Positions 51,498-63,825 of a DNA stretch of 64,000 nucleotides are shown piece after piece. This DNA is from Actinernus sp. WN-2022 (Eukaryota; Cnidaria; Anthozoa; Actiniaria; Actinernidae). Location of the stretch: the NCBI GenBank assembly GCA_030867875.1, contig JAOWCC010000577.1, positions 1,566,660 through 1,630,659 of the forward strand, read 5' to 3'. Below the pieces are notes generated by a model. The model ran no database searches, was not told the origin of the DNA, and saw nothing but the letters and a program-made list of their open reading frames with translations. Each line of letters starts with the position of its first letter. The first letter of the stretch is position 1. Both the position numbers and the translations under genes were made by a program.

Positions 51498-52847
51498 TTA
51501 AGTAGCCGAGGACTGGGCACTAATGTTATTACCGCTCAACTATGACTTACACGCCAATTTTGAGTTTCTTGAAAAATGTCATGGAATAAGGATTTCGAAA
51601 AGAACACTTGAATCGTTTAAATCAATATGGTCTATGCAGGCGAGGGCAGAGTGTGGATGGAGACATTGTTCGGGAATACAATACACAAGAGAGCTGGGTG
51701 GTCCGGCTCGCGGCTTCTCGAATCTCGGTTACAGCTAGGTCTATGTGGCGAAGGCTCCCTGTAGTAACCACTAGATCCATCCCTTAATACATGTAACCAC
51801 CTTTCGTTTACATATATGTTTTTAATTGTATAATTCTAAAGCTATAGTGTTTATATTTTATTCAATGTTTTTTCATATCTTCCCAATAATGTATATTCCT
51901 TTTTGAGTAGTTAAATAATTATCTATTATGTCTTATAATGTAATTATATCATGTTTCTATCTTGGCATATAATAGTTAGGAGGACCAGATTGGAAACAAG
52001 TGTAAACTTTATCTGCATATCCTCATTAAATAAAGTGTTATTATTATTATTATTAAGATCTTAAGGAGATGGTACTGGGAAAGTAAAGCCTGGCTTCCCG
52101 GATGGGCTGACGATCGCCGGATGTCTACCACGGTTTGTTTACATCGGCTTAGCGATCCAGCGACTGTGATCGTGATCATGGTGATCCTGAAGTAGGTAAC
52201 ACGATGATAATAGTCACGCAAAGGCTAGCCGCATTGATTGCCTAGCCTGTGTTATATTTTCGAGGTCTGTGTTTTCGAGACCCCCCTATTTTAAACGCGG
52301 TTTTCCGGATTAGAAAGTGCTTGAGAACTGAGTAGCATCTCGATCAGACTCGTACATTTTACGGGAGAAAATGACTTTTCTGTGCATGTGGTAAAATGGA
52401 CCACTGATTTTCCTGTCTTTTTCTACCATCTCCTTAAGATCTTATGATTATACTACAGAAGTGAGCACAAAAAGTTGCTAAAGATTGTATGGCGTACAAA
52501 CTCTGTTTTGCCATGTATTTTGAGTGCAGCCTTCGCCACATAGACCTAGCTGTAACCGAGAGCCGGACCACCCAGCTCTCTTGTATATTGTATTCCCGAA
52601 CAATGTCTCTATCCACACTCTGCCCTCGCCTGCATAGACCATATTGATTTAAACTTTTCAAAAGTGTTCTTTTCGAAATTCATATTCCATGACTTTTTTT
52701 CACGAAAACTCAAAATTGTCGTATAGTCATAGTCCAAAGAGAAGTCGTGCTTCAGCATCCGCCATTTTTCAAATTTCTGGCTGGTGCGACTGCGTTTCAA
52801 ACTGGTAAGCGGTAATAATATTATTGCCCAGTCCTCGGCTACTTACC
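51498..52847. mobile_element. Long-arm foldback element with nested inserts
   Basis: Left arm about 51498-51760 (TTAAGTAGCCGAGGACTGGG...) is inverted at about 52523-52847 (...CCCAGTCCTCGGCTACTTA). The minisatellite outside is also inverted on the far side, so the full foldback may reach 51303-54630. Between the arms lie a LINE 3' tail (about 51780-52053, AATAAAGTGTTATTATT) and a MITE with ends TAAGATCTTAAGGAGATGGT (52054-52445). Confidence 0.75.
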
Positions 52848-52854
52848 ACGCTTT

Positions 52855-54547
52855 GTGCAGTGTCAAGGAGGATTGGAAGGCCTTCCCACAATCCTTTGCG
52901 TAGCAACTATATTATCAATTTTCCCGGTCACGTGTGCAATTCATTCTGCGTTTAATTTCGTGGAGATCGGACCTCAGCAGCACAGCATCTCAAAACCAAA
53001 GTTTTTCCTGGGATTTTGACGTATGTTTAGGCTAGCTTTGACTTCCCCATATTTCTGGCCATTATTTTACAATGAAAGCCTACGAAAAATGGGAAAATAT
53101 GCAGAGAATTACCTGTGATTTGAGTGAAAAGTTGTCAATTTTAGAGGTTGGCGCGCGCTGCTGACGCAATCTGATCACGCCATTTTCGAACAATGAGCGC
53201 GCGCTCAAAGCTGCTTTTGTACGAGCGCGCGACTGAATAAACCAAAGTATTTACTTATTTCTGCCCTTTATCTTTTCAGGTAATCATTAGCCTGCGTAGC
53301 GGCTCAAAGGGGAAGGGAGAGGGAAAAAAGGGGCAAGGAAGAGGGAAAAAGCGAAGAGGACTGGGGAGGGGAAGGGAGAGCCTGCCGGAACGCTATTGTT
53401 TCGGCGTTATCCGCCTCTCGTCAAGTGGTCACGAAATCCGTCACTAATAGCTGTCAAAACTAACCAATAGCGGCGCTTGTTTACATTGTCAAGGTAATGT
53501 ACACTTCTTAAGAACTGTATTTCAAGAATGGTTGGACCAATAGGTCAAACTATGACTTTTAGAAGCTACATGTACAGAAACAAATGGTATTTGTTTCAAT
53601 TTTCTAGTTTCATAACTTCAGGCCGAAGTTCCTCCAAAGGGGGGGAAGATGTAGAGAGTCATTGTAAATAGTTTAGTTATTAATGTCCTAGCTCGCGCTG
53701 CCCTAGCTTAGTTCGTTAGTTTAGTTCGTCGGACAGCGCGAGGAAGCCTTCAAACACATGGCGTATTATTATTTTCTAACTGTTGTACATTCGTGATTGT
53801 AATTGCAACTCTCGCGTTTTTAGCCAATCACATTTCTCGTCTCCTGAGAGAACGAGTAAATACGCCGAAACAATAGCGTTCCGGCAGGCTCTCCCTAACC
53901 CTCCTCCCTCCCCAGTCCCCCTCGCTTTTTTCCCTCTCCAAATGTTTAACAAAGAATCGTCTGTTTTTTGGGTATAATACACAATAAACACCACTCGTAC
54001 TGTTCGCGAAATGCTTCACGAAAGATCGGGTGAGTACTGTATATCCAGTGAGCGCGACATTTTGTGAATGGTATCGAAACACCGTAAACAATACGCATTT
54101 TCAACGGCTTTGTAAACCTCTTAAACCTGGAGCCCTTTGGAGCCCTTTGCACAAATTCGACACTTAATTTATTTATGTCACTGCTCATGCTAATTTCCAG
54201 GTAAGGTTAGTTGTCTAAAAGGTTTGTAGTTAATTTCTTTCAGGGTAAGATTTACGTCTTGAGTTCGCGGGAAATTTCTCACAAACAACCTCTCGAGAAA
54301 AGTGTCCGATAAGTATGCTCAGATTGTATGAAAAGTTCAAAAATTGAAGATGTTTAGCGAGTAGTAAAGTTAGAAAGTATATTTCTGACTTTGTTGAATC
54401 CATCTCTAGTTTCTAGAGTTAAAAAAACTTCAAGGAGAAATTTAGTTGGAAATGACAAAACTCGCGCGAAACTTTAAAGTTCTCTTCTTCTAGACAATTT
54501 TCAAGCGCAAGTGTTCATGGGAAGGCCTTCCAATCCTTGTGCAGTGT
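52855..54547. mobile_element. MULE-like element with GTGCAGTGT target duplication
   Basis: GTGCAGTGT at 52855-52863 and 54539-54547 flanks 52864-54538, with ends AAGGAGGATTGGAAGGCC and its near-complement (GGAAGGCCTTCC palindrome in each). Inside, about 53285-53420 is inverted at 53845-53945 (GCCGGAACGCTATTGTTTCG). No transposase recognised. Confidence 0.85.
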
Positions 54548-54630
54548 GTATTGTGTTTTCGCTGTGTGTGTTGTGTTTTCAGTTAATGTATTGTGTTTTC
54601 GCTGCGTGTATTGTGTTTTCAGTTGAGTGT
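54544..54630 (-). repeat. Inverted partner of the 51303 minisatellite
   Basis: Four copies of GTATTGTGTTTTC followed alternately by GCTG or AGTT; reverse complement of the 51303-51485 array. Confidence 0.85.
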
Positions 54631-56003
54631 AGGTTTTTGTCGAGGGCCGAGTGTAAAGGGTCGAGTGTAAAAAGTCGAGGGTCGAGTGTAAAAAGTCGAG
54701 GGTAAAAAGTCGAGGGCCCAAAAATTTGCGTAAATTTTTATGACAAATAAGTTTACCGGTAAATAATTTTGCGAGTTATTCGTCATCAATGCTCGCCCGT
54801 CCCCGCTTCACAAGCTTTTCAAATCCGTGTGACATGTCAGTGCCCGGTCATCTGGCGGCATTCTTCTTTGCAGTAGGAGTATCTTCATCCTTTTCATGCG
54901 TCTTGAGTGGTATTTACTTATGTATCGTCTCAGCAGAAAAAGTAGCAAATCCTGCAACAAGACCGGCATCACGAAGCACTCGGTAAATTAAACTGCAGAC
55001 AAGCATGACCGCCTTGTCTGTATAATGAAAGCTACATGTACTTTTCGTTTTAATTAACATACCTCTCGAGTTTCGTAAATCGTGATTAGTTTTTACACTT
55101 TTTTGAATAGTGATTTAGGTCGTTTTAATTAACATACCTCTCGCTCGAGTTTCGTAAATCGTGATTAGTTTTTACACTTTTTTGAATAGTGATTTAGGTC
55201 GTTTTAATTAACATACCTCTCGCTCGAGTTTCGTAAATCGTGATTAGTTTTTACACTTTTTTGAATAGTGATTTAGGTCGTTTTAATTAACATACCTCTC
55301 GAGTTTCGTAAATCGTGATTAGTTTTTACACTTTTTTGAATAGTGATTTAGGTCGCTAAATCTTGCTTAACCTTCTCGTGTGACCTCAGCCAGTAACAAG
55401 GAACTCACAAAGCTATCCGCTCGAGACGACGAAGCACATGTATCTCGAACGGAGGCTGGGCTATTCAGTCATATGATCTTGAGGCGGGAAACAGTACAGG
55501 GGTCCCGTCGGGAACACGTTCTAAAATTTCACTCCATGGCATATGGACTTTGATTGACATCGGCAAGCTCGTTTACACTCTCTGGAATTCGGTAGCTCAG
55601 TCTTTCTGGCTGTTTGGACGACTTGGATTAGTTAACCAGGATAGTTTCTCGACTTTCTCTGTGGTTTTAGCAATTGTTACGATGGAAGAACTTGCGAAGA
55701 GAGCAGAAATGTCACGTGACTGATGACGTCATCATTGATGCCCCCCCCCCCCCCCTGGATGGTTTCTCTGGTCTAGAAGGTCATTGTGTCCAATTTTGGT
55801 GAATATCCGTTCAGTAATTACCGAGATATCAGCGGTGTTCAGGAGGCCCAACGTCGTAGGGACATAAATTATAATAGTATAGATAGATTTTAAGCAATTT
55901 TTTTGGACCCTCGTCTTTTTACCCTCGACCCTCGACTTTTCACACTCGACCCTCGACTTTTTACACTCGACCCTCGACCCTCGACAAAAACCTACACTCG
56001 TTG
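54626..56003. mobile_element. Foldback element with GTCGAGGG-repeat ends
   Basis: GAGTGTAGGTTTTTGTCGAGG (left) is inverted at 55980-56003, and both ends continue into short AAAGTCGAGGGTCGAGTGTA repeats over about 95 bp. Inside are the 79-bp repeats (55047-55354) and a C17-like run at about 55741. No gene recognised in the rest. Confidence 0.8.
55047..55354 (+). repeat. Four-copy tandem repeat, 75-79 bp
   Basis: Units start GTTTTAATTAACATACCTCT at 55047, 55122, 55201 and 55280 and end TAGTGATTTAGGTC. The middle two have an extra CGCT. Confidence 0.95.
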
Positions 56004-56630
56004 ATAATCGGCTGGATGAGACAGCCGGGTACATCAGACGTTTTGAAACGTCTGGTTATAGTAGGCTAGTCAACATGTTTTTTTCCACCATTTTCTTTTC
56101 GTTTTAGAAGATTTAATACATCTAGCTAACACGCAGAGTGAAAACGGTTAATCAAGCAGGGAGTACACACTAAACCCTAACCTAACCAAGCACTGAATAA
56201 GGTTTAAAGCCAGGGGCGTTCCCAGGCATTTTTTAGCTTTCAGCCCGAAAGTGAGACAAAGTAAACTTGCTCCAGGCGTAATATGAAAAACGTACTGAAA
56301 TTGTAGAAACTCTTTTAAGCCTGGGTACACGGCTGTATGGAATAATCTCACACGTGACCTAAGAGTAACCATGTAAAGCATTTCAAAAGGGACATTGATA
56401 CCTTGTATGCATGCTAAATCGGACTTCCACACGCCAAACACGTAAAACAGTTTTAATGCATTATTATATTTATATTTTTTGATGTACACATTTTACTATT
56501 GCAATGGTACACCTTTCGTGTACAACTGATGTTTATAACCGTGGATAAATAAAGATTGTCTGTCTGTCTGACTCAACCCATGCACAAGGCACTGCGCCGC
56601 CATCTTGATAGCTTGATCGCAAATATTTAT
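56004..56630. other. No gene recognised; retroelement-like 3' tail
   Basis: AATAAAGATTGTCTGTCTGTCTGAC at about 56550 looks like the tailed 3' end of a non-LTR element. The minus-strand ORF at 56148-56489 has no recognisable domain. Confidence 0.4.
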
Positions 56631-56634
56631 TACC

Positions 56635-59600
56635 AGCTATTTATTACGGTCGATTTTAGTTTAATTTCATAATGCACGTTGCTTATCATTGCCATTCGGC
56701 TTCGCCTCGTTAGCACAAGTACAGAGCTTGCAAGTTACTCTTTCTATTTATTACAGTAGGTTTTAGTTTAATTTCATAATGCACGCGTTGCTTATCATTG
56801 CCATTGGGCTTCGCCTCGTTAGCACATGTACAGGGCTTGGAAGTTCAGTGCTCTTTCTATTTATTACGGTCGGTTTTAGTTTAATTTCATAATGCACGTT
56901 GCTTATCATTGCCATTGGGCTTCGCCTCGTTAGCACCTGTACAGGGCTTGCAAGTTGCTCTTTCTATTTATTACAGTAGGTTTTAGTTTAATTTCATAAT
57001 GCACGTTGCTTACTATTGCCATTGGGCTTCGCCTCGTTAGCACATGTACAGGGCTTGGAAGTTCAGTGCTCTTTCTATTTATTACAGTAGGTTTTAGTTT
57101 AATTTCATAATGCACCGTTGCTTACTATTGCCATTGGGCTTCGCCTCGTTAGCACCTCAGTGTACAGGGCTTGCAAGTTGCTCTTTCTATTTATTACAGT
57201 AGGTTTTAGTTTCATTTCATAATGCACGTTGCTTATCATTGCCATTGGGCTTCGCCTCGTTAGCACCTCAGTGTACAGGGCTTGCAAGTTGCACTTTCTA
57301 TTTATTACAGTAGGTTTTAGTTTAATTTCATAATGCACGTTGCTTACTATTGCCATTGGGCTTCGCCTCGTTAGCACAAGTACAGGGCTTGCAAGTTACT
57401 CTTTCTATTTATTACAGTAGGTTTTAGTTTAATTTCATAATGCACGTTGCTTACTATTGCCATTGGGCTTCGCCTCGTTAGCACAAGTACAGGGCTTGCA
57501 AGTTACTCTTTCTATTGATTACAGTAGGTTTTAGTTCAATTGAATAATGCACGTTGCTTACTATTGCCATTGGGCTTCGCCTCGTTAGCACAAGTACAGG
57601 GCTTGCAAGTTACTCTTTCTATTTATTACAGTAGGTTTTAGTTTAATTTCATAATGCACCGTTGCTTACTATTGCCATTGGGCTTCGCCTCGTTAGCACA
57701 TGTACAGGGCTTGGAAGTTCAGTGCTCTTTCTATTTATTACAGTAGGTTTTAGTTTAATTTCATAATGCACGTTGCTTATCATTGCCATTGGGCTTCGCC
57801 TCGTTAGCACATGTACAGGGCTTGGAAGTTCAGTGCTCTTTCTATTTATTACAGTAGGTTTTAGTTTAATTTCATAATGCACCGTTGCTTACTATTGCCA
57901 TTGGGCTTCGCCTCGTTAGCACCTCAGTGTACAGGGCTTGCAAGTTGCTCTTTCTATTTATTACAGTAGGTTTTAGTTTAATTTCATAATGCACGTTGCT
58001 TACTATTGCCATTGGGCTTCGCCTCGTTAGCACAAGTACAGGGCTTGCAAGTTACTCTCTCTATTTATTACAGTAGGTTTTAGTTTAATTTCATAATGCA
58101 CGTTGCTTACTATTGCCATTGGGCTTCGCCTCGTTAGCACAAGTACAGGGCTTGCAAGTTACTCTTTCTATTGATTACAGTAGGTTTTAGTTTAATTGAA
58201 TAATGCACGTTGCTTACTATTGCCATTGGGCTTCGCCTCGTTAGCACAAGTACAGGGCTTGCAAGTTACTCTTTCTATTTATTACAGTAGGTTTTAGTTT
58301 AATTTCATAATGCACCGTTGCTTACTATTGCCATTGGGCTTCGCCTCGTTAGCACATGTACAGGGCTTGGAAGTTCAGTGCTCTTTCTATTTATTACAGT
58401 AGGTTTTAGTTTAATTTCATAATGCACGTTGCTTATCATTGCCATTGGGCTTCGCCTCGTTAGCACATGTACAGGGCTTGGAAGTTCAGTGCTCTTTCTA
58501 TTTATTACAGTAGGTTTTAGTTTAATTTCATAATGCACCGTTGCTTACTATTGCCATTGGGCTTCGCCTCGTTAGCACCTCAGTGTACAGGGCTTGCAAG
58601 TTGCTCTTTCTATTTATTACAGTAGGTTTTAGTTTAATTTCATAATGCACGTTGCTTATCATTGCCATTGGGCTTCTCCTCGTTAGCACCTCAGTGTACA
58701 GGGCTTGCAAGTTGCTCTTTCTATTTATTACAGTAGGTTTTAGTTTAATTTCATAATGCACGTTGCTTATCATTGCCATTGGGCTTCTCCTCGTTAGCAC
58801 CTCAGTGTACAGGGCTTGCAAGTTGCTCTTTCTATTTATTACAGTAGGTTTTAGTTTAATTGAATAATGCACGTTGCTTACTATTGCCATTGGGCTTCTC
58901 CTCGTTAGCACAAGTACAGGGCTTGCAAGTTACTCTTTCTATTTATTACAGTAGGTTTTAGTTTAATTGAATAATGCACGTTGCTTACTATTGCCATTGG
59001 GCTTCGCCTCGTTAGCACAAGTACAGGGCTTGCAAGTTACTCTTTCTATTTATTACAGTAGGTTTTAGTTTAATTTCATAATGCACCGTTGCTTACTATT
59101 GCCATTGGGCTTCGCCTCGTTAGCACATGTACAGGGCTTGGAAGTTCAGTGCTCTTTCTATTTATTACAGTAGGTTTTAGTTTAATTTCATAATGCACGT
59201 TGCTTATCATTGCCATTGGGCTTCGCCTCGTTAGCACCTGTACAGGGCTTGCAAGTTGCTCTTTCTATTTATTACAGTAGGTTTTAGTTTAATTTCATAA
59301 TGCACGTGCTTATCATTGCCATTGGGCTTCGCCTCGTTAGCACATGTACAGGGCTTGGAAGTTCAGTGCTCTTTCTATTTATTACAGTAGGTTTTAGTTT
59401 AATTTCATAATGCACGTTGCTTATCATTGCCATTGGGCTTCGCCTCGTTAGCACCTGTACAGGGCTTGCAAGTTGCTCTTTCTATTTATTACAGTAGGTT
59501 TTAGTTTAATTTCATAATGCATGTTGCTTATCATTGCCATTGGGCTTCGCCTCGTTAGCACCTCAGTGTACTGGGCTTGCAAGTTGCTCTTTCTATTTAT

Positions 59601-60340
59601 TACAGTAGGTTTTAGTTTAATTTCATAATGCACGTTGCTTATCATTGCCATTGGGCTTCGCCTCGTTAGCACCTCAGTGTACAGGGCTTGCAAGTTACTC
59701 TTTCTATTTATTACAGTAGGTTTTAGTTTAATTGAATAATGCACGTTGCTTACTATTGCCATTGGGCTTCGCCTCGTTAGCACAAGTACAGGGCTTGCAA
59801 GTTACTCTTTCTATTTATTACAGTAGGTTTTAGTTTAATTTCATAATGCACCGTTGCTTACTATTGCCATTGGGCTTCGCCTCGTTAGCACATGTACAGG
59901 GCTTGGAAGTTCAGTGCTCTTTCTATTTATTACAGTAGGTTTTAGTTTAATTTCATAATGCACGTTGCTTATCATTGCCATTGGGCTTCGCCTCGTTAGC
60001 ACCTGTACAGGGCTTGCAAGTTGCTCTTTCTATTTATTACAGTAGGTTTTAGTTTAATTTCATAATGCACGTTGCTTACTATTGCCATTGGGCTTCGCCT
60101 CGTTAGCACATGTATAGGACTTGGAAGTTCAGTGCTCTTTCTATTTATTACAGTAGGTTTTAGTTTAATTTCATAATGCACGCGTTGCTTATCATTGCCA
60201 TTGGGCTTCGCCTCGTTAGCACATGTACAGGGCTTGGAAGTTCAGTGCTCTTTCTATTTATTACGGTCGGTTTTAGTTTAATTTCATAATGCACGTTGCT
60301 TATCATTGCCATTGGGCTACACCTCGTTAGCACCTGTACA
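56635..60340 (+). repeat. Satellite array, ~109-bp unit, about 34 copies
   Basis: Each unit contains TATTTATTACAGTAGGTTTT, AATTTCATAATGCACG and TGGGCTTCGCCTCGTTAGCA. Units vary from 103 to 112 bp by small indels (ATGTAC, CTCAGTGTAC, AAGTAC variants). A six-unit higher-order repeat of about 655 bp is visible: variants near 57516 and 58171 recur, and 57649-57882 equals 58305-58538 in translation. Minus-strand ORFs across it are artefacts. Confidence 0.97.
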
Positions 60341-60443
60341 GGTGTTATAATAATGTAATAATGTGATGTGATAATGTGTGTGTGTGGTGTAACGCTCTTT
60401 CCCAGGCTCCCTCGATATCCTAATATGGAGGACGCGTCCGAAA

Positions 60444-60585
60444 ATGGCGCCAAAAAGTGACAGCCACAGGTATCCCAACGAAGACGACGAATCGGGAAAG
60501 CCGTCGAGTTTACGGGAATCTGTTTTAGGGAAAACCTATCCGGCTATCGCCAAGCGAAGCGGCCGAAGTCAAACGACCGAACGAG
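60444..60585 (+). CDS. Possible host first exon
   Basis: An ATG in AAAATGGCGCC context (Kozak-like) opens a frame MAPKSDSHRYPNEDDESGKP that runs 47 codons into a strong donor, ACGAG|GTAAGA. The composition (charged, Ser/Arg-rich) is that of an ordinary disordered N terminus. A short upstream frame starting ATGGAGGACGCG at 60426 ends in a stop. No downstream exon was found in the window, and no family is recognised. Confidence 0.4.
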
Positions 60586-60859
60586 GTAAGACCAGGTATT
60601 CAAACACAGTTAGAAATGATGTCCGTTGAAAAGGCTGTTCATTTTTTTTATCTTACAACTCTATGGTGTGTCTAAGAGCAAGATAGCTGTTCTCTGTAGT
60701 TTCCTGTTTTCTTAAATATTAAAAAAACACTGTTTCCTCGCCCAACTATCGTAGGCTCTTCAGACCATAAACTCACTACAACCAGACATTCAAATAACTT
60801 GGCTTTTGATTATTGTTCTTATTCTGTTTGAGCTACAGTGCAATCTTTTTAAGTCCTTT

Positions 60860-62639
60860 CTTTTGTTACGGCTTTACTTAACACGGATTATAAAATGGCA
60901 ACTGCGGTTATTGCAAAGAGAATGAAAAAGGTATTGCCGTCAATTATTCATCCCAATCAAACTGGATATATTAAAGGCAGATATATAGGGGAAATATCCG
61001 GTTGATAAACGACCTTTTGTATGTCACTGAAAAAAAATAATTCCGGATTTGCTTTGTTTATTGATAGCATAGAATGGCCTTTTCTTCAAAAGGCGCTTGA
61101 AACATTAAAATTTGGCCCTGACATAATTAGGTGGTTTAGAGTATTTTACAATTAAATTTCTAGTTGTGTTATCAACAATGGCTTCTCGACGGAGTTTTTC
61201 CCTTTAAATAGAGGAGTGAGACAAGGTTGCCCGTTGTCAGGGATATTATTTGTTATTGCAATAGAATTGTTAAACTGTGCAAACAGTCCTCGTCCGATAT
61301 TGAAGGTATAACAGTTGGTGTTACAGAGATAAAATATTCTGCCTAAATGCATGCAGATGATCTCACACTATTTCTTTAGGATGAAAGCGGGAAGACATTT
61401 ATTTGATTTGCTAGCTAAATTTGAAAAGGTCTCTGGGCTTTCAATAAATAAATCGAAAACTGATGCCATGTGGCTTGGGCGAGAAAAAGATAGCCGAAGT
61501 ACTCCTTTACAGGTTAACTGGCCACTTGAGCTAATTAAAGCACTTGGCTGCCATTTCTCTTATGCAGAATTAGATAAAATATTCGCGTCCGATTTGTATG
61601 GGCATCCATTGTAAAGCCCATACAGATCGGACGCGAATATTTTATCTTACTTGTGAAATGAATAGATAACTAAAAGCCATTGATACTCAGCACGACATAA
61701 AATTTTAACCTTTGATTTCTCCCACCTTGGTATCAATGTTGAATGAATTAATTTCTCACAAAAACATATCCCACATCGAAGAGACAATGTGTATGCAATA
61801 AGAGAGCAGAGCGTAGCGTGCAGAAAAACAGGTCCCACATGGAATAGATGGTGTGTACATAATAAGAGAGCAGATGTACTTCGTCATTTCAACCGTCCCG
61901 GGATAGGGGTAGTCAGTGATCGGTCGTGAGACTCCCTCACTAGCTTAGCTAGTATTCTGTACCTGATACAGAATACTACTAGAGCTACAATGGACCATGC
62001 GGTCTGTATCTCGATACAGAACCTGATGTTTTATTGATCAGGTTTGTACGGGGGTATACAGAGGCGATCATGTGGTGTCATTCAGCACATGGGATTGGCT
62101 AGTACCCTTATGAATTATTAATGAATTTCACAAGACAAATTTAAAAAATTCGAACAAGTATTGAATCGTTGGCAAGACAGAAATTTAACCCTGTTAGGGA
62201 AAATAAATATAGTTAAAACGCTAGGTCTATCAAAACTGACGTGCAATGCAAGTTCCTTATTACGAGGCCCCCTGATTTTGATAAATTAGTAGATCAGATT
62301 ACTTTTAAGTTTATTTGGAATAGAAAACCCTCAAAAATTAAATAGTCTACTATCCTAGGTGAGAAGAAACGAGGTGGGCTCAATATGATTGGTTTTAGAA
62401 CTTTCGAAACTGCTCTTAAACTGTCTTGGGTAAAAAGACTTCTTGATGATTCAAATGCGCCCTGGAAAATCATTCCCTTATACTATTTAAATAGATTTGG
62501 AGGTAAATTTGTGTTTCACGCAACGTAATTATGATACTGGAGCTATAGCCACCAGACTCCATGACTTTTTACCTCCTTTCTGTAACTATTAAGACTCTAG
62601 GGATTGCGGATACTCCAGTCTCAACAATTACAGGGGTAG
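60860..62639 (+). pseudogene. L1-like LINE reverse-transcriptase pseudogene, interrupted
   Basis: Successive frames read NTDYKMATAVIAKRMKK-like start (about 60870), IHPNQTGYIKGRYIG, FPLNRGVRQGCPLSGILF (about 61200), MHADDLTLF (variant of the YADD box, about 61350), then GLSINKSKTDAMWLG. After an insertion the homology resumes (about 62140) with LGLSKL and GGLNMIGFRTFETALKLSWVKRL. Many stops and frameshifts. This is a different LINE group from the other copies. It is cut off by the LTR at 62640. Confidence 0.8.
61573..62140. mobile_element. Insertion in the L1-like LINE, with hairpin
   Basis: AGATAAAATATTCGCGTCCG (61573 on) is inverted at about 61628-61648, a stem of more than 25 bp. The following DNA shares the end TATGAATTATTAATGAATTT with the repeat at 7490-7915. 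LINE homology is missing across the interval. Exact borders unclear. Confidence 0.55.
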
Positions 62640-63757
62640 TGTGGTGGTGCAAGTCAATGAGTCCGAACTCCACAGATTGATTATAAACCAATTAACTTTA
62701 ATCACAGTATTGAATGTCAACAGTTCATTCACAATGTTCCAGTAGCGATTTGTATATTACGTGACTTAGCGGATTGTAGAATCGATTAGGTTTGCAGAAA
62801 TTTGTAAGGATTGCAGATTTTGTAGAAAGGTAGGTTTTGTAGGAAATGTAGCGATTGTAGAGATTGTAGGTTCGAACTGAAACATGGATTACAAAATACA
62901 TTCTAACTTATCTGAACATAGAAACATGAAATATCACATGAACTAATCATAAACAATCTACGAACTAGAATAACATGCTCATACATGTACATACTGAGAA
63001 TACGATAACTAGCATTGAATTGAATTTGATAGCGTTAAGCATAGACTAAATCACAATTTCGATTAATCGTATAGTACATCGTTAGACAACTTCTAGTAGC
63101 GTAACAATTGTTGAAGAGCGTAATGATTGATTGATTAGCGTGATTCTACTAAAATAGCTGCGTCCGTTACGCGATAATCACAATATAAATTCTACGGTGA
63201 TAACTTTAAAGAAATATATGATACACTTACTTTAGTTTACGCTTGCACCAAACGATAGCAGATTGCAGATATGGTAGCAGGGTAGCTGATCCTATGATCG
63301 TAGCGTGATAGCGGTATAAACTCTGGCTTCATTACTGTTCCGTTTAAACCCATTGAATTCCACCACAAATCGTATAATTATATCGTCGTACTTTATTTCC
63401 TTGAATCTCGTATATTGATTTCCATGTTACTTGATAATTATTCAATCTGAAACAAATCATGAGTCTCTGGTTATCTTGTGCTAGTATTCTGTACAATAAT
63501 ATAATAGGCTAAATCAATGCGAATCACTTACTTCTGTGGCGGGTATTAATTCTCCTTTAGTTTCCAGGTTAGCTTACAGTTTTCTCTGATCCTTTCGTTT
63601 CCAGGTTAGCTTACAGTTTCTCTGATTACGGGTTAGCTCTCGCAGTCCTTGCTCTTCCTGTTACGGATTGCGTAAACACTGACTATGCGTGCGATATCTG
63701 ATCCTATTAAATGTCAATCAAGATCAATCAAATATAATAACAAAACTTATCGGAACA
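62640..63757 (-). mobile_element. LTR of a BEL/Pao retrotransposon
   Basis: The segment starts TGTGGTGG and ends GGAACA on the plus strand (TG...CA on both strands) and abuts a minus-strand purine tract (AAAAAGG...GGGGTGGAGA; plus-strand TCTCCACCCC at 63759). The pol end follows directly. Internal features include degenerate GATTGTAG repeats near 62770-62880 and a TTTCCAGGTTAGCTTACAGT duplication at about 63560 and 63598. Length 1118 bp. The partner LTR would be outside the window. Confidence 0.75.
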
Positions 63758-63825
63758 TTCTCCACCCCAAAAAGGGCGTAGTCCTTTTCCTCTAATTGAC
63801 GTCAGATCTGCTTCTCCTGCATTGT

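Noticed and set aside
56930..60181. Repeated minus-strand ORFs with VLTRRSPMA and KPTVINRKS
   Set aside because: Satellite artefacts; they break wherever a unit has an indel.
28034..60340. CRISPR-like appearance of the regular arrays
   Set aside because: The units are tandem without unique spacers, in eukaryotic DNA.
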